Shown in pieces: positions 33,393-41,014 of a DNA stretch of 64,000 nt. A program made the translations under genes and the position numbers. The notes beneath the pieces were generated by a model. The model searched no databases. It saw only the letters and a list, made by a program, of their open reading frames with translations, and had not been told where the DNA came from. How positions within the stretch are numbered: position 1 is the first letter of the stretch; each line of letters opens with the position of its first letter. The DNA is from Micromonospora tarensis (lineage in GTDB: Bacteria; Actinomycetota; Actinomycetes; Mycobacteriales; Micromonosporaceae): the NCBI RefSeq assembly GCF_016803395.1, contig NZ_JAEVHL010000002.1, forward strand, positions 51,029 to 115,028. Reading direction: 5' to 3'.

Positions 33393-33451
33393 CCCGAAAC
33401 GTGAAGCGGCCCCGTTCCCTCGAAGGGAGTGGGGCCACTTCACGTTTCGGG
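33393..33451. terminator. long bidirectional terminator hairpin
   Basis: The arms 33393-33420 and 33425-33451 pair over about 27 bp with only a few mismatches around a 4-nt loop. The hairpin sits between the end of the plus-strand regulator and the end of the minus-strand gene at 33454, so it probably terminates both. Confidence 0.75.
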
Positions 33452-33453
33452 GG

Positions 33454-33762
33454 TCAGCGAATCCAGCTGACGAACCGGAACCAGGTCGCGCCCGTCGTCG
33501 TCACAGGTAGTTCGTTGACGGCGGCGGCGTACACCGCCCCGAGGTACATGGCCAAGCCGACCCGGTCCCGCCCGAAGGTCTCGGAGAGGCGGACCTGCGC
33601 CTGGGCGCACGGCCAGTCCTGCCCACAGGTCGTGCAGTCCCACTCTGGTCGGCGTGGCATGTGCTGCCCGTTGAGTCGTCCGTCCAGTGCGGCGACCGCC
33701 CGCAGCCCTCGGGCACGGTCAGCAGCCTGGGCTTCGTGGATGGTGGTCGGAGTCTCTGCCAT
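33454..33762 (-). CDS. hypothetical protein with CxxCG-WPC motif
   Basis: A 102-residue protein (TGATG overlap at its start). It carries WDCTTCGQDWPCAQAQ, a Cys cluster likely to bind zinc, and then VGLAMYLGAVYAAAVNELP. Proteins with this W-C-CG-WPCA pattern are widespread in actinomycetes, often beside XRE-type regulators; no biochemical role is established. It is the last of three coupled minus-strand genes. Confidence 0.6.
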   Translation of the reverse strand: MAETPTTIHEAQAADRARGLRAVAALDGRLNGQHMPRRPEWDCTTCGQDWPCAQAQVRLSETFGRDRVGLAMYLGAVYAAAVNELPVTTTGATWFRFVSWIR

Positions 33763-34061
33763 CACTGTGCTGCTCCGATGTAGCGGGCGTAGACAACGAT
33801 CACGCCGTCCACGGTCCGGACTGCTGCCTGATACGCGCCAGCAGGCCGCCACACCGCCAGCGATCCCTGTCGGATCCGGCTGGGCAGCACGTGGCTCCGG
33901 GCACCTTCGGCGATCACCGCCCACTCGCCGGGTCTGCTCCGTAGTTCTGCGGCGATCCGTCTCGCCCGCGCTGCTCCGTCGGTCTGGGCCCGAGGTAGAC
34001 GGGGCGCAATCGGCGGCGGTTCCTCCCACCGGATGACGGTCTCGGCCAGGTCCTGGCTCAC
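33762..34061 (-). CDS. hypothetical protein
   Basis: A 99-residue protein from GTG 34061 in a GTGA overlap. The C-terminal half has a consistent pattern (RPGEWAVIAEGARSHVLPSRIRQG, AVRTVDGVIVVYARYIG) like small actinobacterial proteins found in mobile elements. No catalytic motif is seen. It is coupled to both neighbours. Confidence 0.55.
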   Translation of the reverse strand: MSQDLAETVIRWEEPPPIAPRLPRAQTDGAARARRIAAELRSRPGEWAVIAEGARSHVLPSRIRQGSLAVWRPAGAYQAAVRTVDGVIVVYARYIGAAQ

Positions 34062-34225
34062 CGCATGTCTCCACACGTGCGGGTCTTCTGCCCGGGGGTG
34101 AGTAGCGGGGCGGTGGTGGGGATGAGTGTCGGCGCGTTCCAGCCCGGCGGCGTCACGCACGCCGAGGCCGTGGTGGGGCTGGTCTGGTCGAGCTGCCGGC
34201 GGCGCCGGCGGAACGGGTTCCACAT
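34058..34225 (-). CDS. small hypothetical protein
   Basis: A 55-residue protein with AGAGGGG before ATG 34225. The start MWNPFRRRRRQLD is followed by a Thr/Pro-rich tail. It is the first gene of a coupled minus-strand trio (34225 to 33454). It has no recognised family. Confidence 0.45.
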   Translation of the reverse strand: MWNPFRRRRRQLDQTSPTTASACVTPPGWNAPTLIPTTAPLLTPGQKTRTCGDMR

Positions 34226-34540
34226 CGGTGCGTCCCCTCTGCCAGGGACCGAGGTGGCCGGCCCCCTCGGCACGGCCACCCCTGCCCTTCCTGGGTGGGC
34301 ACGGCGGCGGACTCCGCACGGGGGTCGGTGCCCGCCGCCGCTACCCGGGGCCCGGTGCTCGCGGACGGGGGGACCGTCGCTCACTCCGCGCCCAGCTGGT
34401 GGATGCGACCGCAGCCGGAGGTTCGGGTGCTGAGGGTTCGTGCCGTCGCATCCTCCGCGCCAGAATCATTCGCTCTGGCATCCACCACACTGGCATCGTT
34501 CGCCCAAGGTCACAAGACCGACACGGGCAGCGATATAGAA
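34226..34540. other. intergenic region upstream of the minus-strand trio
   Basis: I see no convincing gene here. The region is G/C-rich near 34260-34400 and more A/T-rich near 34440-34540. It contains a direct repeat CTGGCATC (34475-34482 and 34490-34497, 15 bp apart) and an inverted CCAGA/TCTGG pair (34460-34478). These may be operator sites of the minus-strand trio, whose promoter should lie here. Confidence 0.4.
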
Positions 34541-34570
34541 GAGGGCCGACACCAATCGGTGCCGGCCCTC
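34541..34570 (-). terminator. terminator of the XRE/DUF397 pair
   Basis: A 13-bp stem with one mismatch (34541-34553 with 34558-34570) and a 4-nt loop lies just downstream of the DUF397 gene. On the minus strand it is followed by the T-rich TTCTATAT. Confidence 0.7.
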
Positions 34571-34583
34571 ACGTTGAACTAGG

Positions 34584-34817
34584 TCAGATGTGGTCGAACG
34601 CGCCCTTGCGCGCGCCCGCCAGGAACGCGTCCCATGACCTTCTCGGGATTACCTGGATCGGAGCGTCGGCGTCGGCGTCCGTCCTCTCGGACAGGGCCAC
34701 GTCACCGGAGCCGTCGTTCGCGACGGAGACGTAGAGGCACCCCTCGTTACCTCCGGACTCCGGCGACTTCATCCAGGTGACGAAGCGCGGATCGGTGTTG
34801 TGCTGCGGGTCGGACAT
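34584..34817 (-). CDS. DUF397 protein
   Basis: A 77-residue protein typical of DUF397: VTWMKSPESGGNEGCLYVSVAND, then VALSERTDADADAP and SWDAFLAGARKGAFDHI. These small proteins are nearly always encoded beside an XRE/DUF5753 regulator in actinomycetes and act as its partner, as in the WhiJ-type systems of Streptomyces. Here it lies 3 nt downstream of such a regulator. Confidence 0.82.
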   Translation of the reverse strand: MSDPQHNTDPRFVTWMKSPESGGNEGCLYVSVANDGSGDVALSERTDADADAPIQVIPRRSWDAFLAGARKGAFDHI

Positions 34818-34820
34818 CGG

Positions 34821-35777
34821 TTATCCCTCTCGGGTCGTGGCGGCCAGCTCGGCCGCCGCCTCTCGGATGTACGCCGCACTGTCCGCGTCAGACAGTGCGG
34901 CCTCACGCAACCGCTGATGCAGCTGCGCGTACCCCGACACCTCTACCGAGTCGGTGACCAGCAGGGCGCGGGTCACGTTGTCGACCACCACGATCGGCGG
35001 ATCCTGGGTGTCGGGGTAGGTCACGTGGGCGTATGGCGCCCTCGGGGCGTAACCATCGCCGGGCTGCGCGTCGACCGGTATCACTCGCACGCTCACCCTG
35101 TCGGGATCGACCATCAGGTCCAGGAGGTGACGCAGCTGCTCCAGCATCACGTCCGCTGGTACCGGCCGCCGGCGAATCGCCTGTTCCTCAAGCACCAGCT
35201 GGTAGCGGGCCAGGCCGCCGCCGATGCTCTGGCGTTGCCTCTCCAGTCGTCCCCGCACGATCGGCTCCGGATCGGCAACGGGCGCGTCGCCGGTCAGTGC
35301 CAGGACCCGGTGCCGGGCGTACGCGGCGGTCTGGACGAGGCCGGGCAACAGCAGGCCGCTGTACTCGCGGATCGTGCTCGCGCCGGCCTCGACGAGTGCG
35401 TAGGTGCGCTGCCCGTCGCCCATCCGCGTGTACGCCGCGGCATCCCACCACCGGCTGCTGGCCGCGTCCTCCGCGTAGCCCTCGATGACGGTCCACTCTC
35501 GGCTGTGTCGGCGAACGTCCAGGGCGTCGAGCAGCCGCCGTACCGAGAGCAAGCCCGGTTTCCGGCCTGGGTCGCCAAGCGGGTTCTCGGTCCGGCTGAT
35601 GACGGATGCGCTGACGCCGCTCTTGCGGCTGAGTTCGGCGTGGCTGTAGCCGCGCTCGGTGCGCAGCTGGAGCAGTGCGGCACCGAGCCTGCGCGTTCTG
35701 GCCAGCGGGTTGGGGGTCAACCGGGCCTCCTTGCCGAATCGAATGATGCCGGTCGGCACGGCATCGAGCGTACTCAT
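34821..35777 (-). CDS. XRE-family regulator with DUF5753 domain
   Basis: A 318-residue protein. The HTH (about 29-60: LGAALLQLRTERGYSHAELS, KSGVSASVISRTE) is followed by a long DUF5753 domain (YSGLLLPGLVQTAAYARHRV, RLERQRQSI, YQLVLEEQAIRR, HVTYPDTQDPPIVVVDN). Such regulators control development or mobile elements together with their DUF397 partner. ATG 35777 faces a divergent region shared with the GntR-type gene. A repressor role for the element is plausible but not shown. Confidence 0.82.
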   Translation of the reverse strand: MSTLDAVPTGIIRFGKEARLTPNPLARTRRLGAALLQLRTERGYSHAELSRKSGVSASVISRTENPLGDPGRKPGLLSVRRLLDALDVRRHSREWTVIEGYAEDAASSRWWDAAAYTRMGDGQRTYALVEAGASTIREYSGLLLPGLVQTAAYARHRVLALTGDAPVADPEPIVRGRLERQRQSIGGGLARYQLVLEEQAIRRRPVPADVMLEQLRHLLDLMVDPDRVSVRVIPVDAQPGDGYAPRAPYAHVTYPDTQDPPIVVVDNVTRALLVTDSVEVSGYAQLHQRLREAALSDADSAAYIREAAAELAATTREG

Positions 35778-35951
35778 CGCGCAGGCTCCGGCGTAGTGAC
35801 CGCCGTCGGTGCGTCCCGATACCCTGGAAGCTGCCCCTCGACGCGGGTCGGGCGGCGGGGGGTCCGGTACGCGTCACCGGGCCCCCCGCCACGTACAGGG
35901 GGCCCCGGGGCCCCCGGACCCCGGGAACCCCACCCTTGGCGTCTACGTACC

Positions 35952-36371
35952 GTGCGCAGGGTGATCGATCCCCACAGTGATCGGCCCGCGTATCGGCAGC
36001 TCGCCGACATCCTGCGGGATCGGATCACCTCCGGCGACATCGCTCCGGGCGCGCTGCTGCCGTCGATCCGTCGCCTGGAGCAGGAGTACGACGTCGGCCG
36101 GGAGACGATCCGCCGCACTCTCGCGGTGCTGCGGACGGAGGGTCTGGTCGTGACCGGCTCTGGCCACGGCACGCGCGTCGTCGACGAGCAGCCGCGCGAG
36201 GTGGTGTCGGTGCCGCGCGGCGCCAGGGTGCGGTCCCGGATGCCGACCGAGGCCGAGCGGGTGAAGCTGGGAATCGACCCCGGCTCGGTGGTGCCGGTCA
36301 TGGTGATCACGCTCGGGGGCCGGGTGCGGGGTGTGCACGCGGCGGACCGGGTTGAACTCAGCTTCCTGTGA
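35952..36371 (+). CDS. GntR-family regulator (KorSA-like)
   Basis: A 139-residue protein from GTG 35952 (GTG 35961 is an alternative). The GntR winged helix is clear: YRQLADILRDRITSGDIAPG, LLPSIRRLEQEYDVGRETIRR and LRTEGLVVTGSGHGTRV. A short C-terminal region (about 60 residues) follows instead of a full effector domain. Short GntR proteins of this kind (KorSA type) repress transfer genes in actinobacterial integrative elements. Upstream, 35860-35940 contains dense G/C runs and GGGGCCCC-like palindromes. The target promoters are unknown. Confidence 0.78.
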   Translation: MRRVIDPHSDRPAYRQLADILRDRITSGDIAPGALLPSIRRLEQEYDVGRETIRRTLAVLRTEGLVVTGSGHGTRVVDEQPREVVSVPRGARVRSRMPTEAERVKLGIDPGSVVPVMVITLGGRVRGVHAADRVELSFL

Positions 36372-36621
36372 TCGTCGATCTTGCGAATGAGTCGGTAGCG
36401 AATCGTTCCCGGCTGGGTGATCTGTCCTGCCTGGGTGACACGCTGCATTTTGCAGATGACGCTATGCCTGCCCCGCTAAGGCATCGATAACGGCGCAAAA
36501 CCTCATCGCGTCGAACCGAATCGATCTCACCAGTAGTGCGCGAGCTGCCCGTTTACGTCACGATGGCTGCCTGCCGGAGATCCCGCACATGGGACCGGCG
36601 CAGCCACCGGGGGGAGGCAGC

Positions 36622-37608
36622 TTGCGCGCATCACCAGCCATCATCCGCGCCGCACTCCTCTGTGGCCTCGCCGGAGCTGCCTGGTGCGCACTCGCCGCCC
36701 TCAACCCCGACACCGCCCACGCCGACGACCGACCCACGACGACCACCGAGCAGCCGGGGGGTGTGCTCGGTGGCGTCCGCGACGCCGTCGACGAGGTACT
36801 ACCCACGCCGAGCGACAAGCCGGCACCCGCCGAGGAGCCCGCCGGCGAATCCCCGCACACCGACAGCGACAAGCCGGCACCGGCCCAGCCTCGCAGCGAC
36901 CCGCCGAAGAACGAGCCGGTAACCCAGCTGCCACCCGTCGAGGTCCCGGTCGATCTGCCCGTGGTCCCGCCGATCACCGTGGTCACACCGCCGGCCGCCC
37001 CCGAGACACCCGAGCCGCGCCCGGCCGCGCCCGCTCCGACGCCCAGCCAGCAGCCCGCGCCCATCGCCGTCACCCCGCCGGTCATCAGCCCGACGCAGCC
37101 CGCAGCCGACCAGACGACAGCAGCGGACACGCAACCGCCGGCCGCCACCTCCGCGCCCGCGTCGACTCGTTCGGTGGTGGCAGCGCCGACCGACGTGCCG
37201 AACCTCACCGCCCCGATCATCGGCCCGATCATCGGCCGCACCCTCGACGACGGAATCCGCCCGGCCGAGCCGGTCCGGCCGACGCCGATCGGCGACTGCG
37301 TCGAAAGGACGCCGATCGCGAAGCAGATCCGCAAGACGCTGCGCGACCTGGTAGCCGAGATCACCCGGACGCTGGACGAAGCGGCAGACCGCGCATCACG
37401 GCCCTGCCCCACTGCGCCCGCCGGGCCCGACACAGGCGTCACCATCCTGACCGCAGCTCACAACCCGGGGTCGTCTAGCACAGACCAGGTGCTCAGTGAC
37501 GCTCCAGGCTCACTGATCTGGCCCGTCCTGGACAGGTTGACGGCGCTGCGTGCCCGGTCGACTATCCCGGCAGGCTGGTCGACTGGGCTGGATCCCCGCC
37601 CCGCCTGA
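36622..37608 (+). CDS. secreted Pro-rich protein
   Basis: From TTG 36622 (GGGGAGG 5 nt upstream) the protein is 328 residues with a clean signal peptide (AIIRAALLCGLAGAAWCALAA, ending ...AHADD). A longer start at ATG 36589 lacks a ribosome site and precedes the signal sequence with 11 extra residues. Residues about 45-210 are Pro/Ala/Thr-rich, with a repeated SDKPAPA unit; then an APIIGPIIGRTLDDGI helix and a Cys-containing tail. It has no LPXTG or enzyme motif. It is probably secreted or wall-associated. It could belong to the element or to the host; the upstream 36372-36621 is A/T-richer and holds no gene I can support. Confidence 0.58.
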   Translation: MRASPAIIRAALLCGLAGAAWCALAALNPDTAHADDRPTTTTEQPGGVLGGVRDAVDEVLPTPSDKPAPAEEPAGESPHTDSDKPAPAQPRSDPPKNEPVTQLPPVEVPVDLPVVPPITVVTPPAAPETPEPRPAAPAPTPSQQPAPIAVTPPVISPTQPAADQTTAADTQPPAATSAPASTRSVVAAPTDVPNLTAPIIGPIIGRTLDDGIRPAEPVRPTPIGDCVERTPIAKQIRKTLRDLVAEITRTLDEAADRASRPCPTAPAGPDTGVTILTAAHNPGSSSTDQVLSDAPGSLIWPVLDRLTALRARSTIPAGWSTGLDPRPA

Positions 37609-37722
37609 TGACGCCCACCCGCTGCCGTGGCGGCGGGTATCGGTTGCCGGCCACTCGACCGGCTGGAGGTGTCCCCGACCTCCACCCTCCCCACAGCACA
37701 TCGGCAACGAGGAGCTGACCCC

Positions 37723-37998
37723 ATGTACCACCACCTCTGCACCAAACGGATCATCGGCTGGATCTCGGCGGTTGCAGCGCTGCTGCTGATCCTGGCCCTG
37801 GCCGTGCACGCGATCGGCTGTCGGCACCCGGTCACCAGCGACCTGTTCGTCCTCGGCGGGGTCGCTGCCACTCTGCTCGGGATGGTGAGCATCCGGCTGT
37901 TGCTCGGAGATTCCGCCGCGTACGTCCAGGGCGTACGCGAGACGGTGGACCGGCTCGCGGCAGCCCTGCCGAAGACCGGCGACCGACCCCAGGGATAG
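37723..37998 (+). CDS. small membrane protein
   Basis: A 91-residue protein from ATG 37723 (GAGGAG upstream). It has two membrane helices (IIGWISAVAALLLILALAVHAI and LFVLGGVAATLLGMVSIRLLL) and a short cytoplasmic tail (YVQGVRETVDRLAAALPKTG). It lies 114 nt after the Pro-rich secreted protein gene and may share its transcript. A terminator follows at 38037. The function is unknown. Confidence 0.55.
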   Translation: MYHHLCTKRIIGWISAVAALLLILALAVHAIGCRHPVTSDLFVLGGVAATLLGMVSIRLLLGDSAAYVQGVRETVDRLAAALPKTGDRPQG

Positions 37999-38036
37999 GC
38001 CTGGTTGTCCCCAGGGTGTCCCCATACGCAGAGAAA

Positions 38037-38069
38037 CGCCCCACCGGAGTTGACCTCGGTGGGGCGTTT
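38037..38069 (+). terminator. rho-independent-type terminator
   Basis: CGCCCCACCG (38037-38046) and CGGTGGGGCG (38057-38066) form a perfect 10-bp stem with a 10-nt loop, followed by TTT. It closes the plus-strand transcript of 36622-37998 and lies just before the 3' end of tRNA-Phe on the other strand. Confidence 0.75.
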
Positions 38070-38097
38070 CCCCTGGATAGCCCGGCGAAAGGCTATG

Positions 38098-38171
38098 TGG
38101 CCAGGGGCGGGGTCGAACCGCCGACCTTCCGATTTTCAGTCGGACGCTCGTACCAACTGAGCTACCTGGCC
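38098..38171 (-). tRNA. tRNA-Phe (GAA)
   Basis: The minus strand folds as a full cloverleaf: acceptor GGCCAGG/CCTGGCC, D-loop with AGTTGGTA, anticodon loop CTGAAAA (GAA), and T-loop TTCGACC. CCA is not encoded; the discriminator base is A. Its 3' end faces the mobile element, so it is the natural candidate for the element's attachment site. Confidence 0.95.
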
Positions 38172-38270
38172 GTGTTGCTCGGCTCATGCTACCCGGCAAC
38201 CGGACGAACCGGTGGCAGGGTGACCTGCTCCGATACGCAGAACGCCGCGCGGGGCGCGGCGTCAGCGCTG

Positions 38271-38344
38271 CGGTCCTGACGGGACTTGAACCCGCGACCT
38301 CCGCCTTGACAGGGCGGCGAGCACTCCAACTGCTCCACAGGACC
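38271..38344 (-). tRNA. tRNA-Asp (GTC)
   Basis: The minus strand folds with acceptor GGTCCTG/CAGGACC, anticodon loop CTGTCAA (GTC), and T-loop TTCAAGT. Discriminator G is typical for tRNA-Asp. It belongs to the Glu-Asp-Phe operon. Confidence 0.95.
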
Positions 38345-38375
38345 TAGCTTGTGTTGCTCCGGCTTGCGCCGGTCG

Positions 38376-38448
38376 TGCCCCCAACGGGATTCGAACCCGT
38401 GCTACCGCCTTGAAAGGGCGGCGTCCTGGGCCGCTAGACGATGAGGGC
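38376..38448 (-). tRNA. tRNA-Glu (TTC)
   Basis: The minus strand folds with acceptor GCCCTCA/TGGGGGC (one G-T pair), anticodon loop CTTTCAA (TTC), and T-loop TTCGAAT. It is the first tRNA of the minus-strand operon, 73 bp downstream of a recognisable promoter. Confidence 0.95.
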
Positions 38449-38520
38449 GGCCCCGCCATCATTGCACACTCGCAACTTCAAGCGGACTTGCTCCCATCCG
38501 GCCCCGCCGGAGGCTTCGAA

Positions 38521-38549
38521 AGCATACGTGATGCTCCGTCGGTCGACAA
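38521..38549 (-). promoter_or_regulatory. sigma70-type promoter of the tRNA operon
   Basis: On the minus strand TTGTCG (38544-38549) and TATGCT (38521-38526) are separated by exactly 17 bp, about 73 bp before tRNA-Glu. This fits a housekeeping promoter for the three tRNAs. Confidence 0.65.
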
Positions 38550-38602
38550 AATCGGTATCCGCTGGGGCTTCGATCGCGGCATAACCGCAGTTCACAGCAG
38601 GT

Positions 38603-39385
38603 CTAGCGGAGTCGGGTAATGCCGAAGCGCCGCTTCAGGTCGGCGATCACCCGAGGGCAGGCGGCGAGTGTCGCGGCCCGATTTCCACCCCCGTCGTGCA
38701 GCAGCACGATGCCCCCGGGGCGGGTGGCGGCGTGGATCCGCTTGCCGATCGTCGCCGCGCTCGGCTTGTCCCAGTCCTGCGGGTCGACCGACCAGTGCAG
38801 CGGGCGCATGCCGAGTTCCTTGGCCACCCCGAGCACCTCCGACGTCCACCGACCGCCCGGCTGCCGGTAGAACGGCACCTTCGCGCCCGGAGCAGCTGTC
38901 TGGATGGCCTTGTTGGTGCGGGCCAGGTCGGATCGGATCTCCGCGGCCGGTCGCCGGGCGAGATCGAGATCGTGCCGCCAGCTGTGGTTGCAGAGCTGGT
39001 GTCCCTCCCGGACGATCCGCCGGATCAGCTCCGGGTGGCGCTGCGCCTCACGGCCGACGACGCAGAAGGTGGCGGTCACCCGGGCGGCCTTCAGCTGGTC
39101 GAGCACCTTGGGTGTCCAGGCCGGGTTGGGTCCGTCGTCGAACGTCAGGGCCACCGGGCGTACGCCGGTGTTGCGCCCCAGGCCGGCGGGGAGCTTGGCC
39201 GGCAACGGCCGCAGCGGCGGCTTGGCCGGCTTGGTGGCGGCGGGGTGTGGCGAGGGGGTGGGTGGCGCGGTCGACCGCACCGGCTGCGGAGCGCCGACGG
39301 GTGCGATGGTGCGGTGCGGTCGAGCGCAGCCGGACAAGATCAGCGCCACGGCGAGGACGGACGCCAGGGCGGCGCGGGCTTGCAT
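38603..39385 (-). CDS. lipoprotein polysaccharide deacetylase (NodB domain)
   Basis: A 260-residue protein from ATG 39385 (GGGAGCGAG upstream). The signal peptide ends in lipobox ILSGC, followed by a Pro/Thr linker. The NodB domain carries ALTFDDGPNPAWTP (metal-binding Asp), CNHSWRHDLDLA (HxxxH), YRQPGGRW, and GIVLLHDGGGNRA. It probably removes acetyl groups from cell-wall or extracellular polysaccharide (carbohydrate esterase family 4) at the outer face of the membrane. It is flanked by the tRNA operon and the regulator gene and has no obvious operon partner. Confidence 0.85.
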   Translation of the reverse strand: MQARAALASVLAVALILSGCARPHRTIAPVGAPQPVRSTAPPTPSPHPAATKPAKPPLRPLPAKLPAGLGRNTGVRPVALTFDDGPNPAWTPKVLDQLKAARVTATFCVVGREAQRHPELIRRIVREGHQLCNHSWRHDLDLARRPAAEIRSDLARTNKAIQTAAPGAKVPFYRQPGGRWTSEVLGVAKELGMRPLHWSVDPQDWDKPSAATIGKRIHAATRPGGIVLLHDGGGNRAATLAACPRVIADLKRRFGITRLR

Positions 39386-39460
39386 TTGCTCGCTCCCGGA
39401 GGGTCGGGGTAGGCGGACCCGCACGACGGTAGTTCACGTCGCCGGCCGGCGACAGTGCGA

Positions 39461-40072
39461 TCAGTCACGCCTCGACTGGTCCAGCGAGTCACGGACGGCG
39501 ACGGCGAGCGAAACCGCCTCGGCCAGGTCGACCGGGCGCACCACCCCGGCGGGCAGCGTGTCGGCACGCCAACCGGGACCGGCGGCGAGCACCAGCAGCG
39601 GGCGGCGGGGCGCGGCGAGCACTGCGCTGAGCTGGGCCGGGTCGGCGGTCGCGCGGGTGTGCGACCAGAGCACCACGGCGGCCGGTCCGGTCCGGTTGAC
39701 CGCCTCGACGAGGGCGGCCACCGGCACCCGGGCACCGAGCATCCGGTAGCTGACCCCGGCCTCCGCGAGCGCCGCGGCCAACGCCTCCAGCGGGAGCGTG
39801 TGCTGTTCCTCGTCGGCGCAGGAGAGCAGGATCCGGGCTGGCCCGGTGGGGACCTTGGCCCGACTGGCCGCGGTGAGGGCCTCCGAGACGCAGCGGGACA
39901 TCAGGTGCTCCACCTCGATCAGCCCGGCGGTGGCGGCGTGGCGTTCGCCGATGCCGGCGAGCACTGGGCGCAGCAGGCCCTCCCAGGTGGCGATGACCCC
40001 GCCGGCGGCCAGCGTGTGCGCGATCGTCTCGCTGATCGCCGCCGCGTCCAGCCGCATGGCGGCCCGGGCCAA
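39461..40072 (-). CDS. LitR/CarH-like regulator, C-terminal B12-binding part (frame broken)
   Basis: This frame carries the cobalamin-binding part of the regulator whose HTH lies at 39919-40425. The helical B12-binding domain contains WEGLLRPVLAGIGERH and IEVEHLMS (the EH pair). The Rossmann-like domain has ILLSCADEEQHTLPLEAL with an E-x-H motif, and VVLWSHTRA. In CarH a Trp lies 9 residues before the EH pair and senses the adenosyl group; here the aligned position is His. The in-frame starts at 40072 lie inside the conserved region, so this is not an independent gene. Confidence 0.72.
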   Translation of the reverse strand: MARAAMRLDAAAISETIAHTLAAGGVIATWEGLLRPVLAGIGERHAATAGLIEVEHLMSRCVSEALTAASRAKVPTGPARILLSCADEEQHTLPLEALAAALAEAGVSYRMLGARVPVAALVEAVNRTGPAAVVLWSHTRATADPAQLSAVLAAPRRPLLVLAAGPGWRADTLPAGVVRPVDLAEAVSLAVAVRDSLDQSRRD

Positions 40073-40425
40073 TCCACGTGCCGCCGGGCCGGCGCGGCCG
40101 ACCGGGATGGTGCCGCCACGTCGCGACCGGGTGGGTGGATCCGGGTGGGGGCGACGGTGCTGGTGGGCATCGGGTCGGGTGCCTGGCGAGCCCAGCGGGC
40201 CGCCTCGGCGGGGCTCACCCCCTCGGCGGTGAGCCGTCGCATGATTTCGAGACGGGCCAGGTCGGCCGGGGTGTAGCGGCGGTGGTGACCGGGGATGTGC
40301 TCGCTGGGCCCGAGCCCGTAGCGCTGGTGCCAGGTGCGCAGGGTCGTCACCGCGACCCCCAGCCGGCGTGCGACAGCGCCCGCGCTCAGCGCCTCATCGA
40401 CCACCCGACCGCTCCGCCGTGTCAT
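39919..40425 (-). CDS. LitR/CarH-like MerR regulator, N-terminal HTH part (frame broken)
   Basis: From ATG 40425 a MerR-type HTH is clear: LSAGAVARRLGVAVTTLRTWHQRYGLGPS, then HHRRYTPADLARLEIMRRL and GVSPAEAARWA. Around 40086 the frame shifts into the B12-binding part (39461-40072); one G missing from a GGG run would give a single protein of about 320 residues. MerR/B12 proteins of this class repress carotenoid and photolyase genes in the dark and release them in light (LitR, CarH). The neighbours here, crt genes and a photolyase, fit that role. The start overlaps the idi 3' end by 32 nt. Confidence 0.75.
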   Translation of the reverse strand: MTRRSGRVVDEALSAGAVARRLGVAVTTLRTWHQRYGLGPSEHIPGHHRRYTPADLARLEIMRRLTAEGVSPAEAARWARQAPDPMPTSTVAPTRIHPPGRDVAAPSRSAAPARRHVDWPGPPCGWTRRRSARRSRTRWPPAGSSPPGRACCAQCSPASANATPPPPG

Positions 40426-41014
40426 CCGCCGCCGATCCGGGCGGGGTCGTCGCCGGGCCGGTTGCCGCCGCCGCGGAACCGGTGGGGCGCAGCAGTCGGC
40501 TGACCACCCCGCCCAACCAGGGCGCGTACGACCGTGGGTCCAGGTCCAACTCGGCCTCCAGGGCGGCGGGGTCGGCCCAGCGCAGCTCGGCCACCTCGTT
40601 CGGGTCCGGCAACAGCGGAGCGGAGGGCCGGAACTCACCCCGCAGCACGTGGTCGTACTCGAACTCGACCCGACCGGTCGCCGGATCCTCGGCGTAGTAG
40701 GCGTAGACGCCGACCTCGGTCAGCTCCACCGGGCCGGCGCCCAGCTCCTCGCGGAGCCGTCGGTTGGCGGCCTCGGCGAGCGACTCACCCGGCCGGGGAT
40801 GGCCGCAGCACGAGTTGGCCCAGCGCAGTGGGAACCGGGTCTTGACGGCGGCTCGGCGCTGGAGCAGCACCTGGCCGTCCGGGTCCACCAGGAGCACCGA
40901 GAAGGCCCGGTGCAGTTGACCCGGAGGCTGGTGCGCGGCGGCGACGGTCGTCTCGCCGTGCGCGTTGCCGGTTTCGTCGACCAGTTCGACGAGGTGCTCC
41001 TCTCGGCTGTTCAT
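40394..41014 (-). CDS. idi: isopentenyl-diphosphate delta-isomerase, type I
   Basis: A 206-residue Nudix-fold protein. It has the type I IDI signatures: NSCCGHPRPGES (catalytic Cys and metal-binding His), RRLREELG in the Nudix box and RVEFEYDHVLRGEF (active-site Glu region). It interconverts IPP and DMAPP, the starter units for CrtE in the same operon. ATG 41014 overlaps the crtI stop (ATGA), so the two are translationally coupled. The C-terminus is extended by a low-complexity Ala/Thr/Gly tail of about 25 residues. Confidence 0.92.
   Translation of the reverse strand: MNSREEHLVELVDETGNAHGETTVAAAHQPPGQLHRAFSVLLVDPDGQVLLQRRAAVKTRFPLRWANSCCGHPRPGESLAEAANRRLREELGAGPVELTEVGVYAYYAEDPATGRVEFEYDHVLRGEFRPSAPLLPDPNEVAELRWADPAALEAELDLDPRSYAPWLGGVVSRLLRPTGSAAAATGPATTPPGSAADDTAERSGGR

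Noticed and set aside
34295..34582. A 95-codon plus-strand frame upstream of the DUF397 gene
   Set aside because: It runs through a terminator hairpin and has no ribosome site or recognisable sequence; the region reads as intergenic.
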